Source of the DNA: Hyphomicrobiales bacterium
GTDB lineage: Bacteria > Pseudomonadota > Alphaproteobacteria > Rhizobiales > Rhizobiaceae
Assembly: GCA_900465675.1 (NCBI GenBank)
Contig: UBJR01000009.1
Span: 62,001-126,000 of the forward strand
Direction: 5' to 3'
Length of the DNA: 64,000 nt
A program made the translations under genes and the position numbers. The notes beneath the pieces are model-generated. The model saw only the letters and a list, made by a program, of their open reading frames with translations, was not told where the DNA came from and made no database searches. How positions within the stretch are numbered: position 1 is the first letter of the stretch; each line of letters starts with the position of its first letter. Of this stretch, positions 1-8,496 are shown piece after piece.

Positions 1-151
1 CGGTGATGGCGAGCAGGCCGTCGAGCTTGCGCACTCGCGTCGAGATCGTCACCATCTGCTTGACGCCGGACTGATGCGCGCGCGCGACGATCTCGTCACG
101 CTCGGCATCGAAGTCGGCAAAGTCCAGATGGCAATGCGTATCGATCAGCAT
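1..151 (-). CDS. TatD-family metal-dependent hydrolase, N-terminal fragment
   Basis: About 50 residues are visible; the gene runs off the left edge of the window. The ATG is at 149-151 and the protein opens MLIDTHCHLDF, the metal-binding H-x-H signature at the start of TatD-type TIM-barrel hydrolases (3'-5' exonuclease or D-aminoacyl-tRNA deacylase-like enzymes). It lies 9 bp downstream of the metG stop on the same strand and is very probably cotranscribed with it, an arrangement common in bacteria. Catalytic residues further on cannot be checked. Confidence 0.8.
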   Translation of the reverse strand, partial: MLIDTHCHLDFADFDAERDEIVARAHQSGVKQMVTISTRVRKLDGLLAIT

Positions 152-160
152 CTGACGTCC

Positions 161-1720
161 TTACGCCTCAGGCGCCACGTAGCGCGGGAAGACGGGCGTC
201 GGTGCTTCGAGCACGGTGCCTGGAACCAGACGGCCCGCTTCGCCGAGAGCTGCGAAATCCCGCTTGTCCGCAGGCGCGGCAACGAGATCCAGCAGCTTTT
301 CGGCCGACTGCGGCACGATCGGCTGCAGCAGGATAGCGAGCTGACGCACGACTTCGGCCGTCACATAGAGGACGGTCGCCATCCGGTCCGGATCGGTCTT
401 TTTCAAGGCCCACGGCGCCTGGCCGGCGAAATAGCGGTCGGTTTCCGAGACGACGGCGATGATCGAGGCAACGGCCTTGTGGATCAGCTGCTTGCCCATA
501 TCCTCGCGGGTGGAGGCCAGCAGCGCATCGGCAGCCGCCAGCATCGCCTTGTCTTCATCCGTCAGCGGGCCGGGTTCCGGTATCTTGCCGTCGCAGTTCT
601 TGACAATCATCGACAACGAGCGGCTGGCAAGGTTGCCGATACCATTGGCGAGGTCAGCGTTGATGCGCTGGCCGATCGCTTCCTCGCTGTAGCTGCCGTC
701 CTGGCCGAAGGAGACTTCGCGCAGGAAGAAGTAACGCACCTGGTCGAGACCGAAGTGATTGACGAGGTTGACAGGGTCGACGACGTTGCCGAGCGACTTC
801 GACATCTTCTCGCCCTTGTTGAGCAGGAAGCCGTGAGCAAAGACGCGCTTCGGCAGCGGCAGACCAGCCGACATCAGGAACGCCGGCCAGTAGACGGCGT
901 GGAAGCGGATGATGTCCTTGCCGATGATATGAACGTCGGCCGGCCAGTATTTCGCCCGCGGGCCGTTCCGGTCCTCGATATAGCCTGTGGCCGTGATGTA
1001 GTTGGTCAGCGCGTCGACCCAGACATACATGACGTGCTCGGGGTCGTTGGGAACCTTGATCCCCCAGTCGAAAGTCGTGCGCGAAACCGAGAGATCCTTG
1101 AGGCCTGATTTCACGAAGGAGATGACCTCGTTGCGGCGCTCCGATGGGCCGATGAAATCGGGGTTCTCTTCGTAATGCTTCAGCAGCTTGTCCTGGTATT
1201 CGGACAGCTTGAAGAAATAGCTGGCTTCCTCCACCCATTCGACAGGCGTGCCCTGCGGCCCGTAGCGGACGCCATCGGCGCGCACTTCGGTCTCGTCTTC
1301 CTGATAGTAGGCTTCGTCGCGCACCGAGTACCAGCCGGCGTAGGAATCCTTGTAGATGTCGCCGTTGTCGGCCATCAGGTTCCAGATGTTGCGCGAGGTC
1401 TCGTGGTGGCGTTCCTGCGTCGTACGGATGAAATCGTCGTTCGACGCATTCAGCAGTGTCGCCATCGCTTGGAATTCGTTGGAATTGCGGTCGGCAAGCT
1501 CCTGCGCCGTGATGCCTTCGGCACGCGCCGTCTGCTGCATCTTCTGGCCGTGCTCGTCGGTGCCCGTCAGGAAGAATACATCACGGCCGTCGAGGCGCTG
1601 GAAGCGCGCCATGGCGTCAGTTGCGATCAGTTCGTAGGCATGGCCGATATGCGGCTTGCCGTTCGGATAGGAAATCGCGGTGGTGATGTAGAAGGGCTTC
1701 TTGTCGGTCATGGCGGACAT
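161..1720 (-). CDS. metG: Methionine--tRNA ligase
   Basis: Class I aminoacyl-tRNA synthetase that charges tRNA-Met in the cytoplasm. The 519-aa protein shows the HIGH-type motif HIGHAYE near residue 24, a TGTDEHGQ stretch of the active site, and KMSKSLGN near residue 305 for ATP binding. Length fits the short alphaproteobacterial form without the C-terminal dimerisation domain. The chosen ATG (MSAMTDKK) is preceded by weak GA-rich sequence; the ATG three codons later is an alternative. It is followed at 9 bp by tatD. The four cysteines of the zinc-knuckle form of MetG are not apparent, so it looks like the zinc-free subtype. Confidence 0.97.
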   Translation of the reverse strand: MSAMTDKKPFYITTAISYPNGKPHIGHAYELIATDAMARFQRLDGRDVFFLTGTDEHGQKMQQTARAEGITAQELADRNSNEFQAMATLLNASNDDFIRTTQERHHETSRNIWNLMADNGDIYKDSYAGWYSVRDEAYYQEDETEVRADGVRYGPQGTPVEWVEEASYFFKLSEYQDKLLKHYEENPDFIGPSERRNEVISFVKSGLKDLSVSRTTFDWGIKVPNDPEHVMYVWVDALTNYITATGYIEDRNGPRAKYWPADVHIIGKDIIRFHAVYWPAFLMSAGLPLPKRVFAHGFLLNKGEKMSKSLGNVVDPVNLVNHFGLDQVRYFFLREVSFGQDGSYSEEAIGQRINADLANGIGNLASRSLSMIVKNCDGKIPEPGPLTDEDKAMLAAADALLASTREDMGKQLIHKAVASIIAVVSETDRYFAGQAPWALKKTDPDRMATVLYVTAEVVRQLAILLQPIVPQSAEKLLDLVAAPADKRDFAALGEAGRLVPGTVLEAPTPVFPRYVAPEA

Positions 1721-1935
1721 CCGGCTTACTCTATAAAAATTGTCAGCCGCTCTTAGCGCATGTGATGGCGAAGAGAAACACTAAGTTTCGAAAGCGGCAG
1801 CGTTTTGACCGCCTCGCGGGCCTGCTGCGCTTGACGGGATTTCGCCGGCATTCTACGCCTTGGTGACAATTCCGGGCGAGGCATAATGACCGTCAAATAT
1901 GAGCCGATCAGCGCAGGCGCCTCAAGGTCTGCCCC

Positions 1936-2736
1936 GTGAGCCTGCCACAAACGTTCCAGCCCCTCTATTCGCTTTCCGGCTTTCTCGTCGGCATGCTGGT
2001 CGGTATCACCGGCGTCGGCGGCGGCTCGCTGATGACGCCGATCCTCGTGCTGTTGTTCGGCGTTCATCCGGCGACAGCCGTCGGCACTGATCTGCTCTAT
2101 GCGGCGATTACCAAGTCGGCAGGCACCGCCGTTCACGGCATGCATGGGAGGGTGAACTGGCGCATCGTCGGCTCGCTCGCCGCCGGAAGCGTGCCGGCCG
2201 CCCTCCTCCTGCTCTGGCTGATGGCCGGCGTCGATCGCAAGAGCGTCGAAGTCGCGCATACGATCACCATCGCGCTCGGCTGGCTGCTTGTCATCACTGC
2301 CTTCATGCTGATCTTCCGCACCCAGGTTTTGTCCTTTGCGCGCGGCGCCATCGGCGAGCGGACGCCACCAAAGCCGGCAACGATCGCCATTTTCACCGTC
2401 ATCCTCGGTCTGGCGCTCGGTGTCCTGGTCACGCTGACGTCGGTCGGCGCGGGCGCGCTCGGAGTCACCATCCTGCTGATCCTTTACCCGAATCTCGACG
2501 TTCGCGAGATCGTCGGATCCGACATTGTTCACGCCGTGCCGCTGACGCTGATCGGCGGCATGGGCTACTGGTTCATCGGCGAAATCGACTGGCTGATGCT
2601 TCTAACACTGCTTGTCGGATCGATACCCGGCATCGTCGCCGGAAGCCTGCTGGCACCGAAGCTGCACGAGCGGACGATCCGCATCGTCCTGGCGCTGACA
2701 CTTGCCGTCGTCGCCTGGAAACTGCTGGCAGGCTGA
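1936..2736 (+). CDS. TauE/SafE (TSUP) family membrane permease
   Basis: 266-aa polytopic membrane protein with the glycine-rich G-x-G-G-G-S-L-M-x-P motif (residues about 24-34) of the TSUP family, whose members export sulfite, sulfoacetate or other organosulfonates. Seven to eight hydrophobic segments are visible, and the two halves each carry a related motif (VGGGSL near 25; VGAGALG near 171), consistent with the internal duplication of the family. The start is a GTG. It sits alone on the plus strand between metG and holB, which otherwise belong to a minus-strand block. The substrate cannot be told from sequence. Confidence 0.88.
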   Translation: MSLPQTFQPLYSLSGFLVGMLVGITGVGGGSLMTPILVLLFGVHPATAVGTDLLYAAITKSAGTAVHGMHGRVNWRIVGSLAAGSVPAALLLLWLMAGVDRKSVEVAHTITIALGWLLVITAFMLIFRTQVLSFARGAIGERTPPKPATIAIFTVILGLALGVLVTLTSVGAGALGVTILLILYPNLDVREIVGSDIVHAVPLTLIGGMGYWFIGEIDWLMLLTLLVGSIPGIVAGSLLAPKLHERTIRIVLALTLAVVAWKLLAG

Positions 2737-3762
2737 TTAAGGGCCGGGCTGCTTGATATCGGACAGGATACCGAGGATCGTCTGCTTGCGGTCGAGGTTG
2801 TAGGCGCCCGAGACGGTGAGCCGCTCGTTGACATCGGATTGCAGCCTCGCAAGCCGTTCGGCAGCACCGAGATCGCCTGCCCTCGCCGCCTGGCGCGCCC
2901 GGTTCATCAGGTCGTCGCCGATATGGCTCGCGAAGAATTCGAAGATCGTGTCGCTTTCCTTGCCTGACAGCGCATCGGCCAGCCGGTGCATGGCGCGCCG
3001 CGCCGCCGGTCCCTGAGCCGATAGCACATCCTGATAGGCGGAGATGATCTCGCCGCCACCGTAATTCATCAGCTTCAGCGCCTCTCCGACGCTGCCCTTC
3101 GCCGCCGTCAGCAATGCCCGGTCGTCAACCGCGGCGCCGAGATTGGCAAGTGCCAGAGCCAGCGCATCGTCGCCAAGCGGCGCGAGCCTCAGCGGCAGGC
3201 AGCGCGAACGGATGGTCGGCAACAGCTTGCCCGGCGCATGCGACAGAACGAGGAACAGCGCCCGCTTCGGCGGCTCCTCGAGGATCTTCAGGATGGCGTT
3301 TGCCGCATTGCGGTTCATGTCATCGGCCGGATCGATGATGACGATGCGCCAGTTGCCGGTGCCCGATGTCTGCGAGAAGAATCTCCCGGCGCGGCGCACT
3401 TCATCGACAGTGATCGCCGATTTCACCTTGCCGGTCTTTTCATCGACGGGCCGTGCAAGATGCAGAAGATTGTGCGAAGCGCCTGACGAAATCTGGCGGC
3501 TGACTGGCGAGGCAGGATCGGGATCGGGAACGATCTCCGGCGCCAGCGCCGGATCGGGATTGGAAAGCACATAATTGGCGAAGCGGAAGGCGAGTGTCGC
3601 CTTGCCGATGCCTTCAGGGCCTTCGATCAGGATGGCGTGATGGCCTTTGCCGGACCTATAGGACTGAGAGAGAAACGCTTCCGCGTCCTCATGTCCGAAA
3701 AGCTTGGGATTTTCCGCCGGCCAGATCGCTCCATCCAGCAGGCCGGGCCGCTCTTCACTCAT
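2737..3762 (-). CDS. holB: DNA polymerase III subunit delta'
   Basis: Part of the clamp-loader that places the beta clamp on DNA. The 341-aa protein has a Walker A-like stretch [10 protein letters not shown] (residues 48-57), an AAA+ core with [18 protein letters not shown] (sensor/walker B region) and SRCLPLRL. It overlaps the end of tmk by 8 bp (3755-3762), so the two are translationally coupled; this tmk-holB pair is conserved in many bacteria. The stop abuts the convergent TSUP gene, with no room for a terminator between them. Confidence 0.94.
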   Translation of the reverse strand: MSEERPGLLDGAIWPAENPKLFGHEDAEAFLSQSYRSGKGHHAILIEGPEGIGKATLAFRFANYVLSNPDPALAPEIVPDPDPASPVSRQISSGASHNLLHLARPVDEKTGKVKSAITVDEVRRAGRFFSQTSGTGNWRIVIIDPADDMNRNAANAILKILEEPPKRALFLVLSHAPGKLLPTIRSRCLPLRLAPLGDDALALALANLGAAVDDRALLTAAKGSVGEALKLMNYGGGEIISAYQDVLSAQGPAARRAMHRLADALSGKESDTIFEFFASHIGDDLMNRARQAARAGDLGAAERLARLQSDVNERLTVSGAYNLDRKQTILGILSDIKQPGP

Positions 3763-4465
3763 GAACGGCTACCGGTGTCTTCTCGGCCGCAATGCCGCTC
3801 ATCAGCTTGGTGATGATCGCAAGGATCTCGGCAGCGATCTCGGCCTCGTCCTGCATGGCATTGACGACGCGGCAACGTTCCGGTTCCCGGGCTGCGATAT
3901 CGAGATAGGCCTCGCGGCGCTTCTCGTGCGTCTCCAGCTCCTCCTTCTCGAAACGGTCAGGCCCATCGGCATTGCGCGACTTGACGCGCGCAAGTCCAGC
4001 GGTTGCAGGAATGTCGAGAATGACTGTGCAGTCAGGCACTACGCCATTGACGGCGATGCGCTGCAGCGTCTCGATGAAATCGGGTTCGAGATTGCCGGTG
4101 ACGCCCTGATAGACGCGCGACGAATCCATGAAGCGGTCGCAAAGGACGATCTTGCCGTCAAGCAGCGCCGGGCGGATCACCTCCTCGACATGATCGTTGC
4201 GCGCGGCGGCAAAAAGGATCGCCTCCATCCGCGTTCCGAAGGCTTCGGCAGCACCCGACAGCAGCACGTAGCGCACCGCCTCAGCACCCGGAGAACCGCC
4301 GGGCTCGCGCGTCAGCAGCACCTCATGGCCGCGGCTGCGCAACGCTTCCGCAAGGCGGCGGATCTGCGTCGACTTGCCGGCACCCTCACCGCCTTCGAAT
4401 GTAACGAACAATCCCGTACCGGACGACAACAGCACTTTCCCGTATTCCCGACATGCCGCCGACAA
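3755..4465 (-). CDS. tmk: Thymidylate kinase
   Basis: Phosphorylates dTMP to dTDP in thymidine nucleotide synthesis. The P-loop [12 protein letters not shown] lies at about residues 23-34 and the LCDRF(M)DSS motif follows near residue 110. The 236-aa length is about 15 residues longer than usual, so translation may begin at a later GTG or TTG (codon 12 region) rather than at the ATG used here; a GGGAA stretch precedes the GTG. It overlaps holB downstream and follows the D,D-carboxypeptidase gene by 108 bp. Confidence 0.94.
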   Translation of the reverse strand: MSAACREYGKVLLSSGTGLFVTFEGGEGAGKSTQIRRLAEALRSRGHEVLLTREPGGSPGAEAVRYVLLSGAAEAFGTRMEAILFAAARNDHVEEVIRPALLDGKIVLCDRFMDSSRVYQGVTGNLEPDFIETLQRIAVNGVVPDCTVILDIPATAGLARVKSRNADGPDRFEKEELETHEKRREAYLDIAAREPERCRVVNAMQDEAEIAAEILAIITKLMSGIAAEKTPVAVHE

Positions 4466-4573
4466 AACGTCGGCAGCGCCTCGATCTATCTATCCGAAGA
4501 TGCGCCCGGGCGAAACCTCGCTGTTTCCCGCCAGCTCCGCCTTCCCCGGTAATTTCACGGCAGAATGCGGCCT

Positions 4574-5767
4574 TCAGGTGGGCTCGGCTTTGTCCCAGAG
4601 CCAGGAGAAGAACATCGATTCGCCGAGTTCGACCAGGGCATCGACAGCCCGGCTGGTCAGCGATCCCACGGCGATATTCTGCACCGTATAGAGCGGCACT
4701 TCGCGCAACACCCGGCCGCCGGCGGAAATCACTAGCGTGCCCGCTTCCGCGTCGGCCGCGACGGGCGCCGTCAGCGGCCAGCGATAGATGATCCTAGCCG
4801 CCAGCCGGTCCGGATTGCTGACCGGAATATAGACGCTGACGGGGGTTCGCGCCACGAGATCGACATGACCCGATTGTCCGCCATAGACGCTCGCCGAACC
4901 GACGACTTCCTTTTCGGCGAAGATCTGCCGCGTTTCGAAGCTGGTCAGACCCCATTCGAGAATACGCTTGGCCTCGTCGGTCCGCTCCTTGTCGGAGGCG
5001 ATGCCGCCGAGCGCCAGGAACAGCCGTTTGCCGTCACGCTCGACCGAGGCGACGATCGAGAAGCCCTCGCCTTCGGCGAACCCCGTCGCCAATCCGTCGG
5101 CACCGAGCCCCAGTCCGAGCAACGGGTTGCGATTGCGCTGGAAGATCTTGTTCCATTCGAAGTCGGCCTGGGCGAAATAGGGATAATAGGCCGGATAGGT
5201 CTGTTGCAGATCGGCGGCCAGCGTCACCATGTCCCGCGCCGTCGTCTTGCTCTTGCCATCCGGCAGACCGGTCGAGTTTCCGAAGATGCTCTTAGTCATC
5301 CCGAGCGTCTGCGCCCGGCGCGTCATCGCCGAGGCGAAATTCTCCTCGGTGCCGCTCATGCCCTCGGCCAGAATGATGCAGCCGTCATTGGCGCCCTGGA
5401 TCGCGACGCCCTTGACTAGGTCCTCGACGCGCACGCGGCTCTTCAGGGCCGCAAACATCGTCGCCGAACGCGACGGCGCACCGCCGGTGCGCCAGGCATA
5501 TTCGGAGACCGGATAGTCGGTATCGAGGGTGATCTCGCCGCCCTTCAGCGACGCAAAGACGATATCCATCGTCATCAGCTTGGCGAGCGATGCCGGCGAA
5601 AACGCCTGATCCTCGTTCTTGGCAAGCAGCACCGTGCCCGTCGAAGCCTCGATCATATAGGCTTGCGCCGCCTTGGTGACGAAGCCTGCGGGCGCAGGCT
5701 CGGCGGCAGCAGCAGATGAAGCGGCCGACAGCACGACCGCGCAAAAACCGATGAGACGCTTCAGCAT
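4574..5767 (-). CDS. PBP5-like D-alanyl-D-alanine carboxypeptidase with degenerate motifs
   Basis: Exported 397-aa protein of the peptidase S11 family, which trims the terminal D-Ala from peptidoglycan pentapeptides. A signal peptide ends near residue 22. The acylation motif SLAK is present (Ser60, Lys63), but the S-x-N motif reads G-A-N (125-127) and the K-T-G motif reads A-T-G (227-229), so two of the three signature motifs have lost their key residue. The C-terminal PBP5-type beta domain (from about 270) is present. It precedes tmk and follows rlpA on the same strand. It may be a weak enzyme, have altered specificity, or be structural; the family call itself is firm. Confidence 0.85.
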   Translation of the reverse strand: MLKRLIGFCAVVLSAASSAAAAEPAPAGFVTKAAQAYMIEASTGTVLLAKNEDQAFSPASLAKLMTMDIVFASLKGGEITLDTDYPVSEYAWRTGGAPSRSATMFAALKSRVRVEDLVKGVAIQGANDGCIILAEGMSGTEENFASAMTRRAQTLGMTKSIFGNSTGLPDGKSKTTARDMVTLAADLQQTYPAYYPYFAQADFEWNKIFQRNRNPLLGLGLGADGLATGFAEGEGFSIVASVERDGKRLFLALGGIASDKERTDEAKRILEWGLTSFETRQIFAEKEVVGSASVYGGQSGHVDLVARTPVSVYIPVSNPDRLAARIIYRWPLTAPVAADAEAGTLVISAGGRVLREVPLYTVQNIAVGSLTSRAVDALVELGESMFFSWLWDKAEPT

Positions 5768-5834
5768 TGCAAACCCCTGGCGCGAAATCGATTCTGGAGG
5801 TTAGTGATAGCGGCGGCCTGCCGCAATCGGCGTC

Positions 5835-6923
5835 TTAGCGTGCCGGCTGCTTTGCCTGCTGGCGTTTGAAAGACGCAAGGATCGATTCCTCGGTCAGGCC
5901 GTCGTTGCGAACCATCACCGCATCGAACGCGATCGGCACTGTCACGGTCCGAACGCCGTCTTCCTGATAGCCCATCGCCAGAGACCCCTGCCCCCAGCCA
6001 TAAGGACGCTCGTAGGGAACGGGGCCGATTTCCGGCAGTACGATCATTTCGCCCATACCCTGCGGCGCGCTGAGCGTGCCGAAAGCCGATGGCGCCGGTG
6101 CGGGTGCCGCATTGTAGCGGGCGCTCGGCGTTGCGCCGCCATAAGCCGTGGCGGACATCGGCACAGGCACGCGTGACGCCTGCGGCGCCGTCAGCGTTCC
6201 CAGGCTCTGCAGCTGATCGCTGGTGATGCGGCGATCATTGGAGGCGACCATCACGCCACTGGCAATCTGCCCGCCCGGATCGACGGCCGGAATACGGCTG
6301 CCCTTTGGCACGTAGGACGCCATCAGATACGGCATGTCATGACCGTCCATGCGCGCCTTGCCAACATACTGAACGCGAACGCGACCGGTGCCGCTATGCT
6401 TCATGTCGAGGAGATCGGCCGTCTTGTTTGATAGGTCGATGATCCGGCCCTCGTGATACGGTCCGCGGTCGTTGACGCGCACGACGATCGACGAGCCGTT
6501 CTCGATATTGGTGACGCGTGCATAGCTCGGCAGCGGAAAGGTCGGATGCGCGGCAGAAATCGACAGCTGGTCGTAGACCTCCCCATTGGCGGTCAGGCGG
6601 CCGTGAAAGGCCGAGCCGTACCAGGAGGCCACACCCGTCTTGCTATAGGAAAAGTCTTCCTTGGGATAATACCACTTGCCTTTGACCTGGTAGGGATTGC
6701 CGACGAGATAGCGCCCGCCGCCCTTCGGGATCGGTCCGCCCTCGACGACGCGCGGGCTGGCTTTGACGCCATATTCCTTCTCGGAGAAATATTCCTTGCC
6801 GTGGGCGCGCTTCTTCGGCGCCTGAGACGTTGTTCCGCATGCCGTCACCGCAGCGCACATCGCTGCCAGCGCCAGCCACCGCGCACCCGTTGCGAAAGAC
6901 GCCGCCCCGTATTCCAACTTCAT
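5835..6923 (-). CDS. rlpA: RlpA-family septal ring lipoprotein
   Basis: Exported lipoprotein with a double-psi beta-barrel domain; RlpA in other species is a lytic transglycosylase acting on stem-peptide-free glycan at the septum. The lipobox AVTAC lies near residue 30, followed by the conserved GVASWYG stretch and the VRVNDRGPY motif that carries the catalytic Asp and the following residues. No clear C-terminal SPOR domain is visible; the tail is Ala/Pro-rich. An ATG at 6921-6923 has a GGGA four bases upstream; a GTG at 6930-6932 is an alternative start. A TTAACCAT element lies upstream at 6949-6956. Confidence 0.9.
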   Translation of the reverse strand: MKLEYGAASFATGARWLALAAMCAAVTACGTTSQAPKKRAHGKEYFSEKEYGVKASPRVVEGGPIPKGGGRYLVGNPYQVKGKWYYPKEDFSYSKTGVASWYGSAFHGRLTANGEVYDQLSISAAHPTFPLPSYARVTNIENGSSIVVRVNDRGPYHEGRIIDLSNKTADLLDMKHSGTGRVRVQYVGKARMDGHDMPYLMASYVPKGSRIPAVDPGGQIASGVMVASNDRRITSDQLQSLGTLTAPQASRVPVPMSATAYGGATPSARYNAAPAPAPSAFGTLSAPQGMGEMIVLPEIGPVPYERPYGWGQGSLAMGYQEDGVRTVTVPIAFDAVMVRNDGLTEESILASFKRQQAKQPAR

Positions 6924-6948
6924 ATGTCCCACGCCGCCAAAGATCGTT

Positions 6949-6956
6949 ATGGTTAA
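6949..6956 (-). promoter_or_regulatory. Possible CtrA half-site upstream of rlpA
   Basis: On the minus strand this reads TTAACCAT, the core described for CtrA binding in Sinorhizobium, about 25 bp before the rlpA start. Only a single half-site is present, so the call is weak; septal genes are frequent CtrA targets, which is the only supporting context. Confidence 0.25.
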
Positions 6957-7125
6957 GCAAGTGCCCTAAATCGGACCAACCCTGCCTACGCCCCTGCACC
7001 TAACGAGACTTTAATTGTGTGGCCAATGTGCCGAATTTGCGAACAATATCGCGACGGTAGCGGTAATTTTAATGGTTATGGTTTATGAAGGGTTAAATTA
7101 GAGGTGTTTCGCGTGGCGATACATA

Positions 7126-7215
7126 TGGCGGAAGAGGTGGGATTCGAACCCACGGTACGGTTTCCCGCACGCCGGTTTTCAAGACCGGTTCCTTAAACCA
7201 CTCGGACACTCTTCC
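7126..7215 (-). tRNA. tRNA-Ser(UGA)
   Basis: A 90-nt class II tRNA on the minus strand. The acceptor arms GGAAGAG (7209-7215) and CTCTTCC (7130-7136) pair, CCA is encoded at 7126-7128, the GGTTCGAATCC T-arm is seen, and the long variable arm GTGCGGGAAACCGTAC is typical of serine tRNAs. The anticodon loop CTTGAAA places UGA at 7179-7181, reading UCA/UCG-type codons. No terminator-like U-run is evident immediately downstream. Confidence 0.95.
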
Positions 7216-7313
7216 TTCGAGCGCCTTATGACGCAAAGCCGCGTTGCAATGCAAGGGCCGGACATAAAAATCTGTGCTTCGGGAAGCGCGCTCGCCTGTC
7301 CCATCAGGCGTGC

Positions 7314-7338
7314 GGAACATCTTGGGCCGTCAGCTGTT
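7314..7338 (+). promoter_or_regulatory. Candidate EcfG/RpoE2-type general-stress promoter
   Basis: GGAAC (7314-7318), 16 bp, then TGTT (7335-7338). The alphaproteobacterial general-stress sigma factor recognises GGAAC-N16/17-CGTT, so this matches at all but one position. It would start transcription about 30 bp before the 118-aa exported protein gene at 7374. Confidence 0.4.
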
Positions 7339-7373
7339 GGGAGAGCATCTGACAATGCATAGGGAAGAAGTCC

Positions 7374-7730
7374 ATGCTGAAGAAAGTTGCAGCCACTGTC
7401 GTTCTCTCGCTGGGTCTCGCGACGGCTGCCCTCGCCCAGTCCGGTAACGTGTCTGCCGACGGCGCGAGCGCCTCCGGTTCGTCGATCGGGACGATCTCAG
7501 GTTCACGTGTGAGCGGCACTAGTCATGGTAGCCGCGTTGGAGACACTGACAATACGCAACCCGGAACGATTGATCCAAGCGCAACGAACAGCACCATCAA
7601 TAGCGGAGATTCGAACTCCAGCACCGACGTGAACGATTGCCGTAGCGAACGGAGATCTGCGCGAAGGGCTGCGCACGATCCCGGTGGAAACGTCGTCAGT
7701 CCTGGCAAATCTGCCGCCTGCGGTCAGTAA
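7374..7730 (+). CDS. Small exported protein, Ser/Gly/Thr/Asn-rich
   Basis: 118-aa protein with a clear signal peptide (MLKKVAATVVLSLGLATAALAQ) and a low-complexity mature region rich in Ser, Gly, Thr and Asn up to residue 87, followed by a basic Arg-rich segment with two cysteines (residues about 89 and 116). I do not recognise a domain. An EcfG-like promoter lies just upstream, suggesting induction in general stress. The composition suggests a secreted, flexible protein; function unknown. Confidence 0.6.
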   Translation: MLKKVAATVVLSLGLATAALAQSGNVSADGASASGSSIGTISGSRVSGTSHGSRVGDTDNTQPGTIDPSATNSTINSGDSNSSTDVNDCRSERRSARRAAHDPGGNVVSPGKSAACGQ

Positions 7731-7947
7731 TCGCTCTGCGCTGTTGGATAATGCGGTCCCGAACGGTTGGATAACGCTTGACTTTCGCCGCCCTGGAGAA
7801 CCCGCAAAAGTTGCCGGATCGAAAGAGATTTTGGTCCTTTCGATCCGGTAGGCACTCGTCAAAGTGCTAGCGGCAGGCTTCTGCTGCCCGGCGATCTTGG
7901 TTCCGTCGTCATATTAGCGGACACTTTCGTCTATGGCCGCAACCGTC

Positions 7948-8103
7948 TCAAGCGGCAATCGCCTGCTTATCGCGCGGCATCTTGTCCTGCTTGCGCGCCG
8001 CCTCTTTCGCGATTTTTATCAAGTAGGCGACGAACATTTCATTGTCTGCTTCCGCAATCTTTCGAGCGGCTTCGAGATGTTCCATGAGATGTGAATGACG
8101 CAT
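7948..8103 (-). CDS. Conserved-looking 51-aa micro-protein
   Basis: A 51-residue open frame starting MRHSHLMEHLEAARKIAEAD, with a strong GGAGGAG ribosome-binding site 7 bp upstream of the ATG (8101-8103). The sequence is helical, charged and has no membrane segment: residues 8-40 could form an amphipathic helix. A perfect TTAA-N7-TTAA element lies about 47 bp upstream. The family was not recognised. Good start signal, helical composition and regulatory site argue that it is real; its function is unknown. Confidence 0.6.
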   Translation of the reverse strand: MRHSHLMEHLEAARKIAEADNEMFVAYLIKIAKEAARKQDKMPRDKQAIAA

Positions 8104-8149
8104 CTGAGTCTCCTCCAGGTTGCTATAGATCGATGATCACTAATATGCA

Positions 8150-8164
8150 TTAACGGCACGTTAA
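8150..8164. promoter_or_regulatory. Candidate CtrA box (TTAA-N7-TTAA)
   Basis: A perfect TTAA-CGGCACG-TTAA element in the divergent spacer between the 51-aa and 38-aa genes. TTAA-N7-TTAA is the established binding consensus for the alphaproteobacterial cell-cycle response regulator CtrA. It is 47-61 bp upstream of the 51-aa start codon. Confidence 0.5.
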
Positions 8165-8239
8165 TTTTGCAACCTGGAATATTTTACGTGGCGAAGTAAA
8201 AAACGGTTTCATCGTCGCCGATTCATTCAAATTTTATGC

Positions 8240-8254
8240 TTAACTATCCGTTAA
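8240..8254. promoter_or_regulatory. Candidate CtrA box (TTAA-N7-TTAA)
   Basis: A second perfect TTAA-CTATCCG-TTAA element, 90 bp from the one at 8150, and 62-76 bp upstream of the 38-aa membrane peptide gene. A further TTTAA follows at about 8257-8262. Confidence 0.5.
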
Positions 8255-8315
8255 TATTTAACTTGCCGCCCTTTGCCGATGATCTATTCTCGATCGGCAA
8301 AGGGAGTGAGTAAAA

Positions 8316-8432
8316 ATGTCAAGTAAGAGTTTGATCATGCCGCTGGGCTTTGCGATCCTGGCGTTGTCTGGCCTTCTGTTCCAGCTGCTCACGCATGCGC
8401 TGCATATGCCGGTGACGCTGCTGCAACCCTGA
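8316..8432 (+). CDS. 38-aa single-span membrane micro-protein
   Basis: A 38-residue frame, MSSKSLIMPLGFAILALSGL and onward, with one hydrophobic segment (about residues 6-26) and a short His-containing tail. A good ribosome-binding site (AGGGAGTGAG) sits 5-6 bp before the ATG at 8316. It is followed by an EcfG-type promoter and the glsB-like gene. The topology suggests an inner-membrane peptide. It is too short for most gene finders and I do not recognise it. Confidence 0.55.
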   Translation: MSSKSLIMPLGFAILALSGLLFQLLTHALHMPVTLLQP

Positions 8433-8439
8433 CCGGGAC

Positions 8440-8464
8440 GGAACCTTTCTGCAGTTTCCGCGTT
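8440..8464 (+). promoter_or_regulatory. EcfG/RpoE2-type general-stress promoter
   Basis: GGAAC at 8440-8444, a 16-bp spacer, and CGTT at 8461-8464: a full match to the alphaproteobacterial general-stress promoter. It lies 33 bp upstream of the GlsB-family gene at 8497, a class of gene commonly under such control. Confidence 0.65.
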
Positions 8465-8496
8465 CATTTCGTTGTTTTCTTAGGAGGGAAATCATT

